Positions 1 to 6,313 of a stretch of DNA of 11,606 nucleotides are shown in pieces. The notes under the pieces are model-generated. The model was not told the DNA's origin. It was given only the letters and a program-made list of their open reading frames with translations, and made no database searches. The position numbers and the translations under genes are program-made. Origin of the DNA: Rhodospirillaceae bacterium (GTDB lineage Bacteria; Pseudomonadota; Alphaproteobacteria; MPNO01; UBA2964); NCBI GenBank assembly GCA_002724505.1, contig PBOV01000034.1, forward strand, positions 1 to 11,606. The letters run 5' to 3'. Every line of letters begins with the position of its first letter. Position 1 is the stretch's first letter.

Positions 1-1
1 T

Positions 2-586
2 TATATGCGTGTTGGTAAAAATAAGCAGGCCTGGTTAGTTGAGGGAATGTTAACTGCCGGTAAGGGCCCCGCAGACTGGGTTAATAAAAAAATTGTCGAT
101 ATTAAAAGGCCGCGGGTAAAACGTTTGGTGGTTCAATCACCCAGAGGTTTGTTGACGGTAGTTAGTCGGCCGTTGGCAAAGCAAAAAGATTTTCGGCTCG
201 CTGACATACCAAAAGGTAAACGGCAGCGTGGGCAATGGGAGACTAACGAGATGGCAAGGGTCCTTGATAAGTTGGAGCTGCTCGATCTTAAACGTGCCGA
301 GGAGGTTCCTATGCCTAAAGATAGGCTCTACAAGGCATCAATTGAAACGTTCGATGGGCTACTTATTCATTCGGAGGCTATTAAAGTTGGAAAAAAATAC
401 TGGGCGAGGTTTTCTGCTTCTGTTGACTCCGCTGCAACCGATACAAAAAAGGTTAGTCAGGCCGCCAAAGCATTCAATGCTCGTCATACTGGTTTCGTCT
501 ACGAGGTAAAAGAAGAAAAAGGTAAAAAACTTACATGTGATTATATAAATCTTCTTGAAGGCGCTGGGATTAAAGCCTGCGCATAA
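2..586 (+). CDS. DUF4340 domain-containing protein, C-terminal part (5' truncated by window)
   Basis: The reading frame is open to the first base of the window and the codon before the first Met is Tyr, so the true start lies upstream. About 194 residues are visible. The opening stretch (YMRVGKNKQAWLVEG), followed by a D-W pair and a segment on V-I/V-P-R hydrogen-bond-rich strands, resembles the repeated unit of DUF4340 proteins. That unit is usually a strand with a W-L-V/A-E/D core, then a linker with a 'LADIP' element, then a helix scoring residues such as L-D-K-L-L-D-L. The protein is basic and has no visible membrane segment in this part; family members often have an N-terminal TM helix, which would be off-window. 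DUF4340 genes commonly sit behind GldG/ABC-type transporter genes, but that cannot be checked here. It ends 95 bp before the next gene and probably belongs to a different transcription unit. Function unknown. Confidence 0.7.
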   Translation, partial: YMRVGKNKQAWLVEGMLTAGKGPADWVNKKIVDIKRPRVKRLVVQSPRGLLTVVSRPLAKQKDFRLADIPKGKRQRGQWETNEMARVLDKLELLDLKRAEEVPMPKDRLYKASIETFDGLLIHSEAIKVGKKYWARFSASVDSAATDTKKVSQAAKAFNARHTGFVYEVKEEKGKKLTCDYINLLEGAGIKACA

Positions 587-618
587 ACTTAAAGCAGTTT
601 AAAAGAAGTCAAACTATG

Positions 619-647
619 TTCTCGGTGCAGGGCGATGAGCATATAAT
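619..647 (+). promoter_or_regulatory. Possible sigma70-type promoter upstream of the OCD-family pair
   Basis: A perfect -10 hexamer, TATAAT, is at 642-647. The best-spaced -35 (619-624, TTCTCG, 17 bp spacing) is poor, so this would be a weak or activator-dependent promoter. Transcription would start near 654, about 28 nt before the ATG at 682. The -10 overlaps the 10-mer ATGAGCATAT (635-644), which recurs upstream of the amidohydrolase and VOC genes. Assignment is by eye only. Confidence 0.35.
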
Positions 648-681
648 AGTAATTGTCTAATAAATAAAATAGGCTAGACAG

Positions 682-1779
682 ATGGGGTTTCTCCTTTTGC
701 GACCTGAAGAGATTCAGGATCTTGTGGAAATGAGTGAGGCCATCGAGGCGGTTGAAAAGGGGTATGTTAGCGGGCACAGGAACCCTGTTGTCAACGCGCC
801 GCGCCGCCGAGTGCATTCGCCCGCTGGGGTTCGTATTAGTAATTTTCCCGGTGGCGTAGATGAAATGGGTGTCATCGGCGCCGCAACCCGTTCAGATCGT
901 GTGGTGCAGCTCGACAAGGGACGCAATCAGGAATACGCCTACCGAGAACACCCCATACACGTTCTGAATGATGCCACTACTGGCGAACTACTGTCGATTG
1001 TTGTGGGTGAACCGGTAGAAAAAACCCTGGGCTATACAAGTTTGGTCGCTCTTAGAACCGCTGCAACCTCCGGGGTTGGTTTTAAATATATGGTACGAGA
1101 AAATGCGGAAACCGTTGGACTGCTTGGTTCTGCAGGACAAGCGGCAAATCAGCTATTGGCTTTACTGGCGGTTAGGCCGCAAATTAAACGTGTAAAGGTT
1201 TTTAGTCGGAGCCCAAAAAACCGATCTTGGTTCGCCCGTAAATACGCGCAAAAATTCGATATAGAAATTGAACCTGTTAATTCTATTGAACAGGCGGTAG
1301 TAGGAGTCGACGTCATTTTGTGCGCTACCAATACCAATGTTGTTTTATTTGACGGTGATTTACTTGCGCCTGGCCAACACATTACAGGTATAATTGGAGG
1401 GAATATGCAGCTGGTCCAGGGTGGTTTCCTGAAGGCAGCTCGCCGAGAAATCGATGATCGTACGGTGGAACGTGCTGACATCATTGCAACTAATCTTCGG
1501 GAATCTGTGATGTCTGAGAAACAGGGCGATCTTTTTGAGCCTATAGAACGGGGCATTATAAAGTTGGACGATATCTTAGAGCTTGGTACCTTGGCGACAG
1601 GGGAAGCAGTGGGCCGGAACAATGAGCAGGAAATCACTTATCACAAAAACAATAATGGGACCGCGGCATCGGAGATTGCTGTTGCGATGCTAGTTTATGA
1701 AAAGGCCAAAGCAGCCGGACGGGGTACAATGATTGACCTAATTGAGCCAGGGATCTTACAGGAGGAATATGCTCGATGA
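682..1779 (+). CDS. Ornithine cyclodeaminase/mu-crystallin family protein, copy 1
   Basis: A 365-residue NAD(P)-dependent Rossmann-fold protein, full length for the family. Residues 1-30 match the family's N-terminal helix (LLLRPEEI..LVEMSEAIEAVEKGY). R125 lies in LRTAATS, matching the substrate-carboxylate-binding Arg of ornithine cyclodeaminase. The dinucleotide loop is at 146-155 (GLLGSAGQAA). Later motifs are CATNT (214-218), GRNNEQEITYHKNNNG (311-326) and a C-terminal helix. It differs from true ornithine cyclodeaminase: the catalytic Asp position appears to be N241 (IIGGN), and the conserved Lys of the G-V-K element is absent (MGVIGAAT). It is more likely an imine/ketimine reductase, amino-acid dehydrogenase or deaminase of unknown substrate. 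The start is chosen because MGFLLLRP aligns with MTRRVLLLRP of the next gene; the ribosome site is weak. It overlaps the next gene by ATGA, implying translational coupling. Confidence 0.9.
   Translation: MGFLLLRPEEIQDLVEMSEAIEAVEKGYVSGHRNPVVNAPRRRVHSPAGVRISNFPGGVDEMGVIGAATRSDRVVQLDKGRNQEYAYREHPIHVLNDATTGELLSIVVGEPVEKTLGYTSLVALRTAATSGVGFKYMVRENAETVGLLGSAGQAANQLLALLAVRPQIKRVKVFSRSPKNRSWFARKYAQKFDIEIEPVNSIEQAVVGVDVILCATNTNVVLFDGDLLAPGQHITGIIGGNMQLVQGGFLKAARREIDDRTVERADIIATNLRESVMSEKQGDLFEPIERGIIKLDDILELGTLATGEAVGRNNEQEITYHKNNNGTAASEIAVAMLVYEKAKAAGRGTMIDLIEPGILQEEYAR
1760..1765 (+). promoter_or_regulatory. Shine-Dalgarno site for OCD copy 2
   Basis: AGGAGG lies 10 nt before the ATG at 1776, inside the last codons of OCD copy 1. 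It is far stronger than the site ahead of copy 1, so copy 2 may be translated at least as well as copy 1 from the same transcript. Confidence 0.75.
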
Positions 1780-2867
1780 CGCGCCGTGTTCTTTTGCTCC
1801 GGCCGCATGAGCTGCAAGGGCTGGTAACGATGAAGGAAGCCATCGATATCGTTGAACAAGGATATCGCGAGGCGCGGTCATACCCTGCCATTTCAGCGCC
1901 GAGGCGGAGGGTGCATTCGCTGGAGGGTGTCAGGGTCAGTAATTTTCCCGGAGGAATTCACGGGCTTGGTGTCATTGGAACTGGCGAACGCCCGGATAAG
2001 CTGAACAAGGGCGGGGAAAATCAGACCAAGGAATTCCGTGGTTACCCCGTACACCTTGTCCATGATTCTTATACTGGAAAATTACTATCAATTATGATCG
2101 GAGAGGTCGACGAAAAAACTTTGGGCTTTACGAGTGTTATGGCGCTGCGTACAGCAGCGACATCAGGTGTAGGATTTCGATACCTTCCGCGGAATGACGT
2201 GAAGGTTGCGGGTTTATTTGGGTCGGCAGGACAGGCAGCGAACCAGCTTCTAGCGTTACTCACTGAGCGCCGATCAATTGCAAAAGTGAAGGTCTATAGC
2301 CGTAACCCCGATAATCGTCGGAACTTTGCGGCCAAATATTCTAAACAGTTTAATATAGAGATCGTTCCCGTTGATACGCCTGAAGAAGTGATCAAAGGCT
2401 CTGATGTAATCCATTGTGCCACTAATACATCCGTTCCGTTATTCGATGGAAACCTTCTTCAATCGGGACAACATGTCACGGGCATAATTGGTTCGAATAT
2501 ACAGCTGGTAAAAAGTGGCTACCGTTCTTCTCGTCGGCGTGAAATTGATAATCGTACTGCTGAGCGGGCCGATTTAATTGTTTGTAACCTGCGTGAAACT
2601 ATTTTGACGGAGGAACCTGGCGATCTTTATGAACCGATTGAACAGGGTATGGTTGATATCGAGGACATATTAGAGCTAGGCGAGTTAGGGACTGATTTGT
2701 GCCCAGGCCGGATAAGTGATGAACAGATCACCTATCATAAAAATACCAATGGTAACGGTGTCGCTGATCTCGGTATTGCCAAACGTGCCTACGAGCTTGC
2801 AAAAGATGATGGACGCGGTGTGTATTTAGAATTTGCCGAACCGGAAAGCTTACCCCAGGCAATTTAA
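1776..2867 (+). CDS. Ornithine cyclodeaminase/mu-crystallin family protein, copy 2
   Basis: A 363-residue paralogue of the preceding gene, more than half identical by eye and collinear with almost no gaps. Shared landmarks are the N-terminal LLLRP helix, APRRRVHS (41-48), SNFPGG (55-60), R125 in LRTAATS, the nucleotide loop GLFGSAGQAA (146-155), CATNT (214-218), N241 in IIGSN where ornithine cyclodeaminase has Asp, and ITYHKNTNG (318-326) where the family usually has a F-K-S-x-G element. Family members are typically homodimers with an N-terminal dimerisation platform. Two coupled genes at matched dosage suggest a heterodimer or two sequential substrates, which is inference. The stop codon is 1 bp from the stop codon of the convergent amidohydrolase gene, leaving no room for a dedicated terminator. 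Confidence 0.9.
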   Translation: MTRRVLLLRPHELQGLVTMKEAIDIVEQGYREARSYPAISAPRRRVHSLEGVRVSNFPGGIHGLGVIGTGERPDKLNKGGENQTKEFRGYPVHLVHDSYTGKLLSIMIGEVDEKTLGFTSVMALRTAATSGVGFRYLPRNDVKVAGLFGSAGQAANQLLALLTERRSIAKVKVYSRNPDNRRNFAAKYSKQFNIEIVPVDTPEEVIKGSDVIHCATNTSVPLFDGNLLQSGQHVTGIIGSNIQLVKSGYRSSRRREIDNRTAERADLIVCNLRETILTEEPGDLYEPIEQGMVDIEDILELGELGTDLCPGRISDEQITYHKNTNGNGVADLGIAKRAYELAKDDGRGVYLEFAEPESLPQAI

Positions 2868-2868
2868 A

Positions 2869-3615
2869 TCACAAAGATTTGCCTGTCGGGATATTCATTT
2901 CCACATCAAGTCCATTGACATAGGCGAGCGCATCTTCCGTTGTTACCACATCAGCATACTTGGCATGCATGTCACATAAATTAATGGCGTGGCTCGCTTG
3001 GGAGCGGTCAAAACAGCCTTCCTCAACAACCGAAACTCTGTAATTGTTGCTGAAGGCATCGATAACCGATGCCCGAACACAGCCGGACGTCGTGGTTCCT
3101 GTCACTAAGAGCGAATCTGCGCCTAAATCATTTAAAAAACCAGAAAGTGGGGTACCGCTAAAAGCACTAGGTTTGTGTTTGTAGATCACAATGTCTTGCG
3201 GAGATGGTGCAATTTCATCCATGATTTCATTACCATCTCTGTTGAAACCACTCATCTTGGGTGCAGTGACATCTTCATCAGTGCGGCTGTTCTTCCACGC
3301 CCAGCCACCGGCATCCCATCCATCCTCCCGGACCGTCCCTGTAGTATAAATGACCGGAATTTTTTTCTCATGGCACTTGTCAATAAGCATTTTTATATGT
3401 GGTAGCGCCTCCCACGCATACTCTCCGCAGGAATTATGAAAACGTTTAATTGATTCTAAGATAGGTTCAGGGCGGTCACCACAAAAGTTATAGCTGACAT
3501 CAATTACCAGTAATGCTGGCCGCTTGCCGAAACCAGCTTCTGCGCCAAATCCGCTTTTCTCGAAGACTTGTTTGTCACGTTCTGTTAGAAATTTATTCCA
3601 TATCCGTTCAACCAT
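2869..3615 (-). CDS. Isochorismatase-fold cysteine amidohydrolase (N-carbamoylsarcosine amidase/maleamate amidohydrolase-like), triad intact
   Basis: A 248-residue cytoplasmic hydrolase. The isochorismatase-like triad is visible: D39 (LLVIDVSYNF), K146 (YKHKPSAF) and C179 (GTTTSGCVRAS). The cysteine loop and the 'KPSAF.GTPL' segment are those of the N-carbamoylsarcosine amidase branch, which also contains maleamate amidohydrolase and other C-N hydrolases. These enzymes release ammonia or a carbamoyl group from amide or ureido substrates through a thioester intermediate. It is the downstream gene of a two-gene operon, 13 bp after its paralogue. Its ribosome site, AAGGGG, overlaps the paralogue's TAA stop, so translation is likely coupled. 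It converges with the OCD pair. The subfamily call is fairly safe; the substrate is unknown. Confidence 0.9.
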   Translation of the reverse strand: MVERIWNKFLTERDKQVFEKSGFGAEAGFGKRPALLVIDVSYNFCGDRPEPILESIKRFHNSCGEYAWEALPHIKMLIDKCHEKKIPVIYTTGTVREDGWDAGGWAWKNSRTDEDVTAPKMSGFNRDGNEIMDEIAPSPQDIVIYKHKPSAFSGTPLSGFLNDLGADSLLVTGTTTSGCVRASVIDAFSNNYRVSVVEEGCFDRSQASHAINLCDMHAKYADVVTTEDALAYVNGLDVEMNIPTGKSL

Positions 3616-3628
3616 GAAAATTTACCCC

Positions 3629-4384
3629 TTAGAGTGCAGCGCCGGTGGGCAGATTGTATTCAGCGTCAATTGTATCAATATAATCTAAAGCCTCTTGCGT
3701 TGACACAACATCAGCATATTTGGCGTGCATGTCACAAAGGTTGATCGCATGACTAGCTTGCGAACGATCAAAGCAGGCCTCTTCGGCAATCGTGATGCGT
3801 AGATTTTCGCTAAAGCCATCAAGCACGGAGGCCCGGACACAACCTGATGTGGTGGTTCCAGTAACCACCAAAGAATCTGCGCCAAGATCATTTAGAAAGG
3901 CTGTCAACGGCGTTCCATAAAAGGCACTTGGCTTATGTTTGCGGATTACGATGTCCTGTGGCGCGGGGGCAATTTCATCCATGATGTCATTTCCATCACG
4001 ATTGGTGTCGCGGGCGTCTGGTGCACCACTAGGAATATCTTCATCGCCTCTAGAGCTCTTGAAATGCCAGGCGCCTTTATCCCAGCCATCGTCGCGCACT
4101 GAACCGGTTGTATAGATAATCGGAATATTTTTGTCATGGCATTTATCAATGAGCTTACGAATATGGGGGAGGGCTTTCCACGCCTCCTCTCCGCATGAGG
4201 TACGCCATTTCTCGATAGAATCTAGAATAGGTTCACTGCGTTCACCACATAAAGCATAATTCACATTAATAATTAGAAGGGCTGGTTTTTCCCCACCACC
4301 AGCTGTAGCTCCGTATCCAGAGGCGGAAAATACTTCTTTATCGCGTTCGGTTAGGAATTTGTCCCATATACGTTCTTGCGTCAT
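3629..4384 (-). CDS. Isochorismatase-fold amidohydrolase paralogue with catalytic Asp replaced by Asn
   Basis: A 251-residue paralogue of the 248-residue neighbour, roughly two thirds identical by eye over the whole length. Lys and Cys of the triad are kept: K149 (RKHKPSAF) and C182 (GTTTSGCVRAS). The position of the catalytic Asp is N40 (ALLIINVNYALCG); the codon at 4265-4267 reads AAT on the coding strand. In this family the Asp acts as general base activating the Cys, so the protein should be inactive, weakly active, or using another base. There is no frameshift or other decay, and conserved regions such as RSQASHAINLCDMHAKYADVV are intact, so it looks selected rather than dying. The start has a good GAGAGG site 7 nt upstream (4392-4397). 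It is first in its operon and divergent from the VOC gene. A regulatory or structural subunit of a hetero-oligomer with the neighbour is one reading. Confidence 0.88.
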   Translation of the reverse strand: MTQERIWDKFLTERDKEVFSASGYGATAGGGEKPALLIINVNYALCGERSEPILDSIEKWRTSCGEEAWKALPHIRKLIDKCHDKNIPIIYTTGSVRDDGWDKGAWHFKSSRGDEDIPSGAPDARDTNRDGNDIMDEIAPAPQDIVIRKHKPSAFYGTPLTAFLNDLGADSLVVTGTTTSGCVRASVLDGFSENLRITIAEEACFDRSQASHAINLCDMHAKYADVVSTQEALDYIDTIDAEYNLPTGAAL

Positions 4385-4391
4385 GGTCTTG

Positions 4392-4397
4392 CCTCTC
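4392..4397 (-). promoter_or_regulatory. Shine-Dalgarno site for the first amidohydrolase gene
   Basis: The minus strand reads GAGAGG, 7 nt before the ATG ending at 4384. This supports that start and argues against the plus-strand VOC gene starting as far upstream as 4359, which would place its start inside this gene. Confidence 0.65.
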
Positions 4398-4412
4398 TGC
4401 TTTTATAGTCTC

Positions 4413-4426
4413 AATATGAGCATATT
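4413..4426. promoter_or_regulatory. Candidate operator: 14-bp dyad in the amidohydrolase/VOC divergent region
   Basis: AATATG-AG-CATATT is perfectly symmetric apart from its two central bases. It sits in the 112-bp divergent region between the start codons at 4384 (-) and 4497 (+), where a shared regulator would bind. Its right part contains ATGAGCATAT, which also occurs at 635-644. The site is AT-rich and short, so chance is possible. Confidence 0.35.
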
Positions 4427-4438
4427 AAAATTAAGTCT

Positions 4439-4451
4439 ATGCCTTGGGCAT
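4439..4451. promoter_or_regulatory. Second small dyad in the same divergent region
   Basis: ATGCC-TTG-GGCAT has 5-bp arms around a 3-bp centre. It lies between the AT-rich dyad and the VOC ribosome site. It could be an operator half of the divergent region or a small hairpin in the VOC leader; neither can be shown from one sequence. Confidence 0.25.
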
Positions 4452-4484
4452 CGGGCGCGCAACAGAGGGGCTTTAATTGGATTT

Positions 4485-4492
4485 GGGAGGGA
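4485..4492 (+). promoter_or_regulatory. Shine-Dalgarno site fixing the VOC start
   Basis: GGGAGGGA ends 4 nt before the ATG at 4497. This strong site selects 4497 over the in-frame upstream start at 4359, which has no comparable site and would overlap the divergent gene. Confidence 0.75.
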
Positions 4493-4496
4493 CGAC

Positions 4497-4934
4497 ATGC
4501 TTAATATAAGTCGGATACATCATATAAATATTCGTTCGACTCCGGAAAAGTTGGATGAAACCCGGGATTTTTATCGCGATATTCTGGGAATGGTAGAAGG
4601 GTACCGTCAGCCCTTCAAAGGCCATGGTTACTGGATGTGGCGCGATGATCATCCATGGGTTCATATCTCTACAACGGGTACTAAAGATAACCCTGTGCTG
4701 CAGCCAGAAAGTATGGATGCAGGTTTTGGCCATATTGCTTTTGAGTCAACGGGTTACGAAGATTTTAAAAAGTTGTTAGCGGAAAAGGGAATGAAATATG
4801 AAGAACATCCCACACCGGATAAGGATTTAATGCAGATTTTCTTTCCGGACCCCAACGGCGTAGTGGTCGAAATGGTTTTCGATATTGCTGAAGTCGAAGC
4901 CGCAAAAGCTAACCATTCGGCCGCAGCAGAATAA
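4497..4934 (+). CDS. VOC-superfamily (glyoxalase/dioxygenase fold) protein, single-domain
   Basis: A 145-residue protein of two beta-alpha-beta-beta-beta modules, a normal length for a single VOC chain, which acts as a dimer. It opens with IHHINIRS, followed by the helix TRDFYRDILGM. Candidate metal ligands are well placed: H9, H56 (WVHIS), H79 (GHIAFE) and E125 (DPNGVVVEM), like the four-ligand pattern of glyoxalase I and related lyases, isomerases and dioxygenases. The C-terminal 15 residues are Ala/Lys/Glu-rich and probably disordered. The start at 4497 is set by the GGGAGGGA site. It diverges from the amidohydrolase pair and converges with the flavin monooxygenase (stop codons 14 bp apart). 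The presence of metal ligands contrasts with the two-domain VOC protein at 6314, so this is the likelier catalyst of the two. The reaction is unknown. Confidence 0.87.
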   Translation: MLNISRIHHINIRSTPEKLDETRDFYRDILGMVEGYRQPFKGHGYWMWRDDHPWVHISTTGTKDNPVLQPESMDAGFGHIAFESTGYEDFKKLLAEKGMKYEEHPTPDKDLMQIFFPDPNGVVVEMVFDIAEVEAAKANHSAAAE

Positions 4935-4948
4935 GTCAGCGTATTCTT

Positions 4949-6154
4949 TTAAAGAACGCTCATATTCGGAGGGTGCCCCATTAGCCATTCTCCGACACTG
5001 CGGAAATGGGTTTTGCGCCCTTGGATTTGTAGGGCTACGGCATGAATATCACGAAGCCTCCGTTCAAACGGACCATCGATAAAAATTGAACTTGTCCCCC
5101 CAGTATCAAATAACGTGTCGACAGCGAACTTTGCCTCATGAATGGCGTGAGTGGCAGCGAGTCGAATTTCAAGCCGCTGCTCGAGCGTTGGTCCCCCATG
5201 TTTGAGCGCGTATTCCCATGCCTCTTCAACTTCGCTGAACAGATATCGCCGGGCTCCCCGCAACTTTGCTCGCATCCGTGCGACCTCATCATGTACAACT
5301 GGATTATCGCATAGGATATCTGCTGCATTACGGGGTTTTTTTTCTTGCGCGGTTTCTAAAAATTTTTCTAGAACCGCGGCGCCTAAGCCCAACGCCACCG
5401 AGGCAAAGCCCATAGCGTAAATAGCCATGGTAGAGAAATTATATAGTGTCGACAGTTGCTCTGTATCTTCGATCATAGTTGCACGAACAATTGTATGTTC
5501 GTCAGGGACAAAATGATCGTTAAGCTCAAACCCATCACTTCCTGTGTTGCGAAGACCATACACATACCACTTATCGGATAAAGTTGTTTCTCTGGCTGGT
5601 ATGAGGGTTGTTCTTACTTCCGGTTTTCCACCTTTCCCCATTCTGACGGATCCATCGTTTTCATAGACGGTTGAGCAATGAGTTGCCAGCCAGGTGGCGT
5701 GATGACTGCCACTAACAAACATGGTCTTAGCATTTACCAGATAACCACCTTTAACGGCCTTTGCTTCGGCTTTTCCAGGCCCCCAGGCAAGAACTCCATC
5801 AGCGTTTGTTCCCCAAATCTTGCTACTGATTGCCGGATCCAAATATGCACCGAGTAGCGAACAGCCACTACCTTGTCCTACACACCAGGCCGTGCTTCCG
5901 TCATATTTGGCTAGTGCCTCAATCACGCGACAAAAGACGGGCAGTGGAATTTCCTCGCCTCCAGCATGTTTTGCTAGAAGCATCCGAAAGAGCCGTTTTT
6001 CGTGGAGGACTGCCATAGCTTTATCCGTTAATTCACGAATTTGTTCACCGTCGGACGCCTCGGATTCTAAAATCGGACCAATTGAATCGACGCGATTTAT
6101 CCAGAGGTTGGCTAACTCCGAATAATCTAAAATTGGCTTTGTAGCTTCATTCAT
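4949..6154 (-). CDS. Flavin-dependent monooxygenase of the acyl-CoA dehydrogenase fold (HsaA/DszC-like)
   Basis: A 401-residue protein with the three-part acyl-CoA-dehydrogenase fold. An N-terminal helical domain (about 1-110) contains YDGSTAW. A central beta domain holds GGYLVNAKTMFVSGS (136-150) and GLRNTGSDGFELNDHFVP (200-217). A C-terminal helical domain ends with RRLRDIHAVALQIQGR (365-380). The R-D-I-H-A-x-x-x-Q element and the G-L-R-x-T-G-S loop are typical of the oxygenating branch (HsaA, DszC, HpaB-like), which uses reduced flavin from a separate reductase and O2, rather than of true dehydrogenases. No reductase is encoded nearby. A longer start at 6223 would add 23 residues with no family resemblance and no ribosome site, and would overlap a promoter-like element (6200-6228). 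The start at 6154 is preferred, though its own ribosome site (GGGAA) is weak. It is divergent from the VOC-GST operon. Confidence 0.85.
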   Translation of the reverse strand: MNEATKPILDYSELANLWINRVDSIGPILESEASDGEQIRELTDKAMAVLHEKRLFRMLLAKHAGGEEIPLPVFCRVIEALAKYDGSTAWCVGQGSGCSLLGAYLDPAISSKIWGTNADGVLAWGPGKAEAKAVKGGYLVNAKTMFVSGSHHATWLATHCSTVYENDGSVRMGKGGKPEVRTTLIPARETTLSDKWYVYGLRNTGSDGFELNDHFVPDEHTIVRATMIEDTEQLSTLYNFSTMAIYAMGFASVALGLGAAVLEKFLETAQEKKPRNAADILCDNPVVHDEVARMRAKLRGARRYLFSEVEEAWEYALKHGGPTLEQRLEIRLAATHAIHEAKFAVDTLFDTGGTSSIFIDGPFERRLRDIHAVALQIQGRKTHFRSVGEWLMGHPPNMSVL

Positions 6155-6181
6155 ATACGTTTCCCAAGGGTCGTAGGATCT

Positions 6182-6200
6182 TACGGTAATATTTACGATA
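6182..6200. promoter_or_regulatory. Candidate operator: 19-bp imperfect dyad at the monooxygenase promoter
   Basis: The pattern is TA-N2-GTAA-N3-TTAC-N2-TA, with a direct repeat TTACG at 6181-6185 and 6193-6197. It directly abuts the predicted minus-strand -10 and would cover the start of transcription, a typical repressor position. Seen by eye; no regulator gene is in the window. Confidence 0.3.
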
Positions 6201-6228
6201 GTATGGCGCCGATAGTTCACCATGTCAC
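6200..6228 (-). promoter_or_regulatory. Possible sigma70-type promoter for the flavin monooxygenase
   Basis: On the minus strand, GTGACA (6223-6228) and CATACT (6200-6205) are 17 bp apart, matching 5 of 6 and 4 of 6 consensus positions. Initiation near 6193 would give a leader of about 38 nt before the ATG at 6154. This supports that start over 6223. Confidence 0.35.
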
Positions 6229-6303
6229 TGTATTGGGTAAAGAGTTAATTCATTTTGCAGTTTCTGTCCCTGCTGTTAACTTGGCAGCCATATAAAGTTC
6301 TTT

Positions 6304-6308
6304 GAGGA
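6304..6308 (+). promoter_or_regulatory. Shine-Dalgarno site for the two-domain VOC gene
   Basis: GAGGA lies 5 nt before the ATG at 6314. An in-frame TTG at 6302 overlaps this site and would be a poor alternative start. Confidence 0.65.
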
Positions 6309-6313
6309 TAAAT

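Noticed and set aside
584..601. Inverted repeat TAAACT-N6-AGTTTA after the DUF4340 gene as a terminator
   Set aside because: A 6-bp AT-rich stem followed by A residues rather than T; too weak.
1149..1637. A 162-codon open frame on the minus strand opposite OCD copy 1
   Set aside because: It is an antisense shadow of a well-supported gene, has a Ser/Ile/Lys-rich composition with no domain, and has no ribosome site.
4359..4496. Upstream in-frame extension of the single-domain VOC gene (46 residues)
   Set aside because: It overlaps the start of the divergent amidohydrolase gene, lacks family similarity, and a strong GGGAGGGA site supports the start at 4497.
4938..4960. Hairpin AGCG(TA)TTC...GAACGCT between the convergent VOC and monooxygenase genes as a bidirectional terminator
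   Set aside because: The stem is short, AT-rich and bulged, includes the monooxygenase stop codon and has no clear T-run. It may still slow polymerase but is not supportable as a terminator.
6281..6296. TTGGCA close to TATAAA upstream of the two-domain VOC gene as a promoter
   Set aside because: The spacing between the two elements is only 4 bp, so they cannot form a -35/-10 pair. TATAAA alone is not enough to call a promoter.
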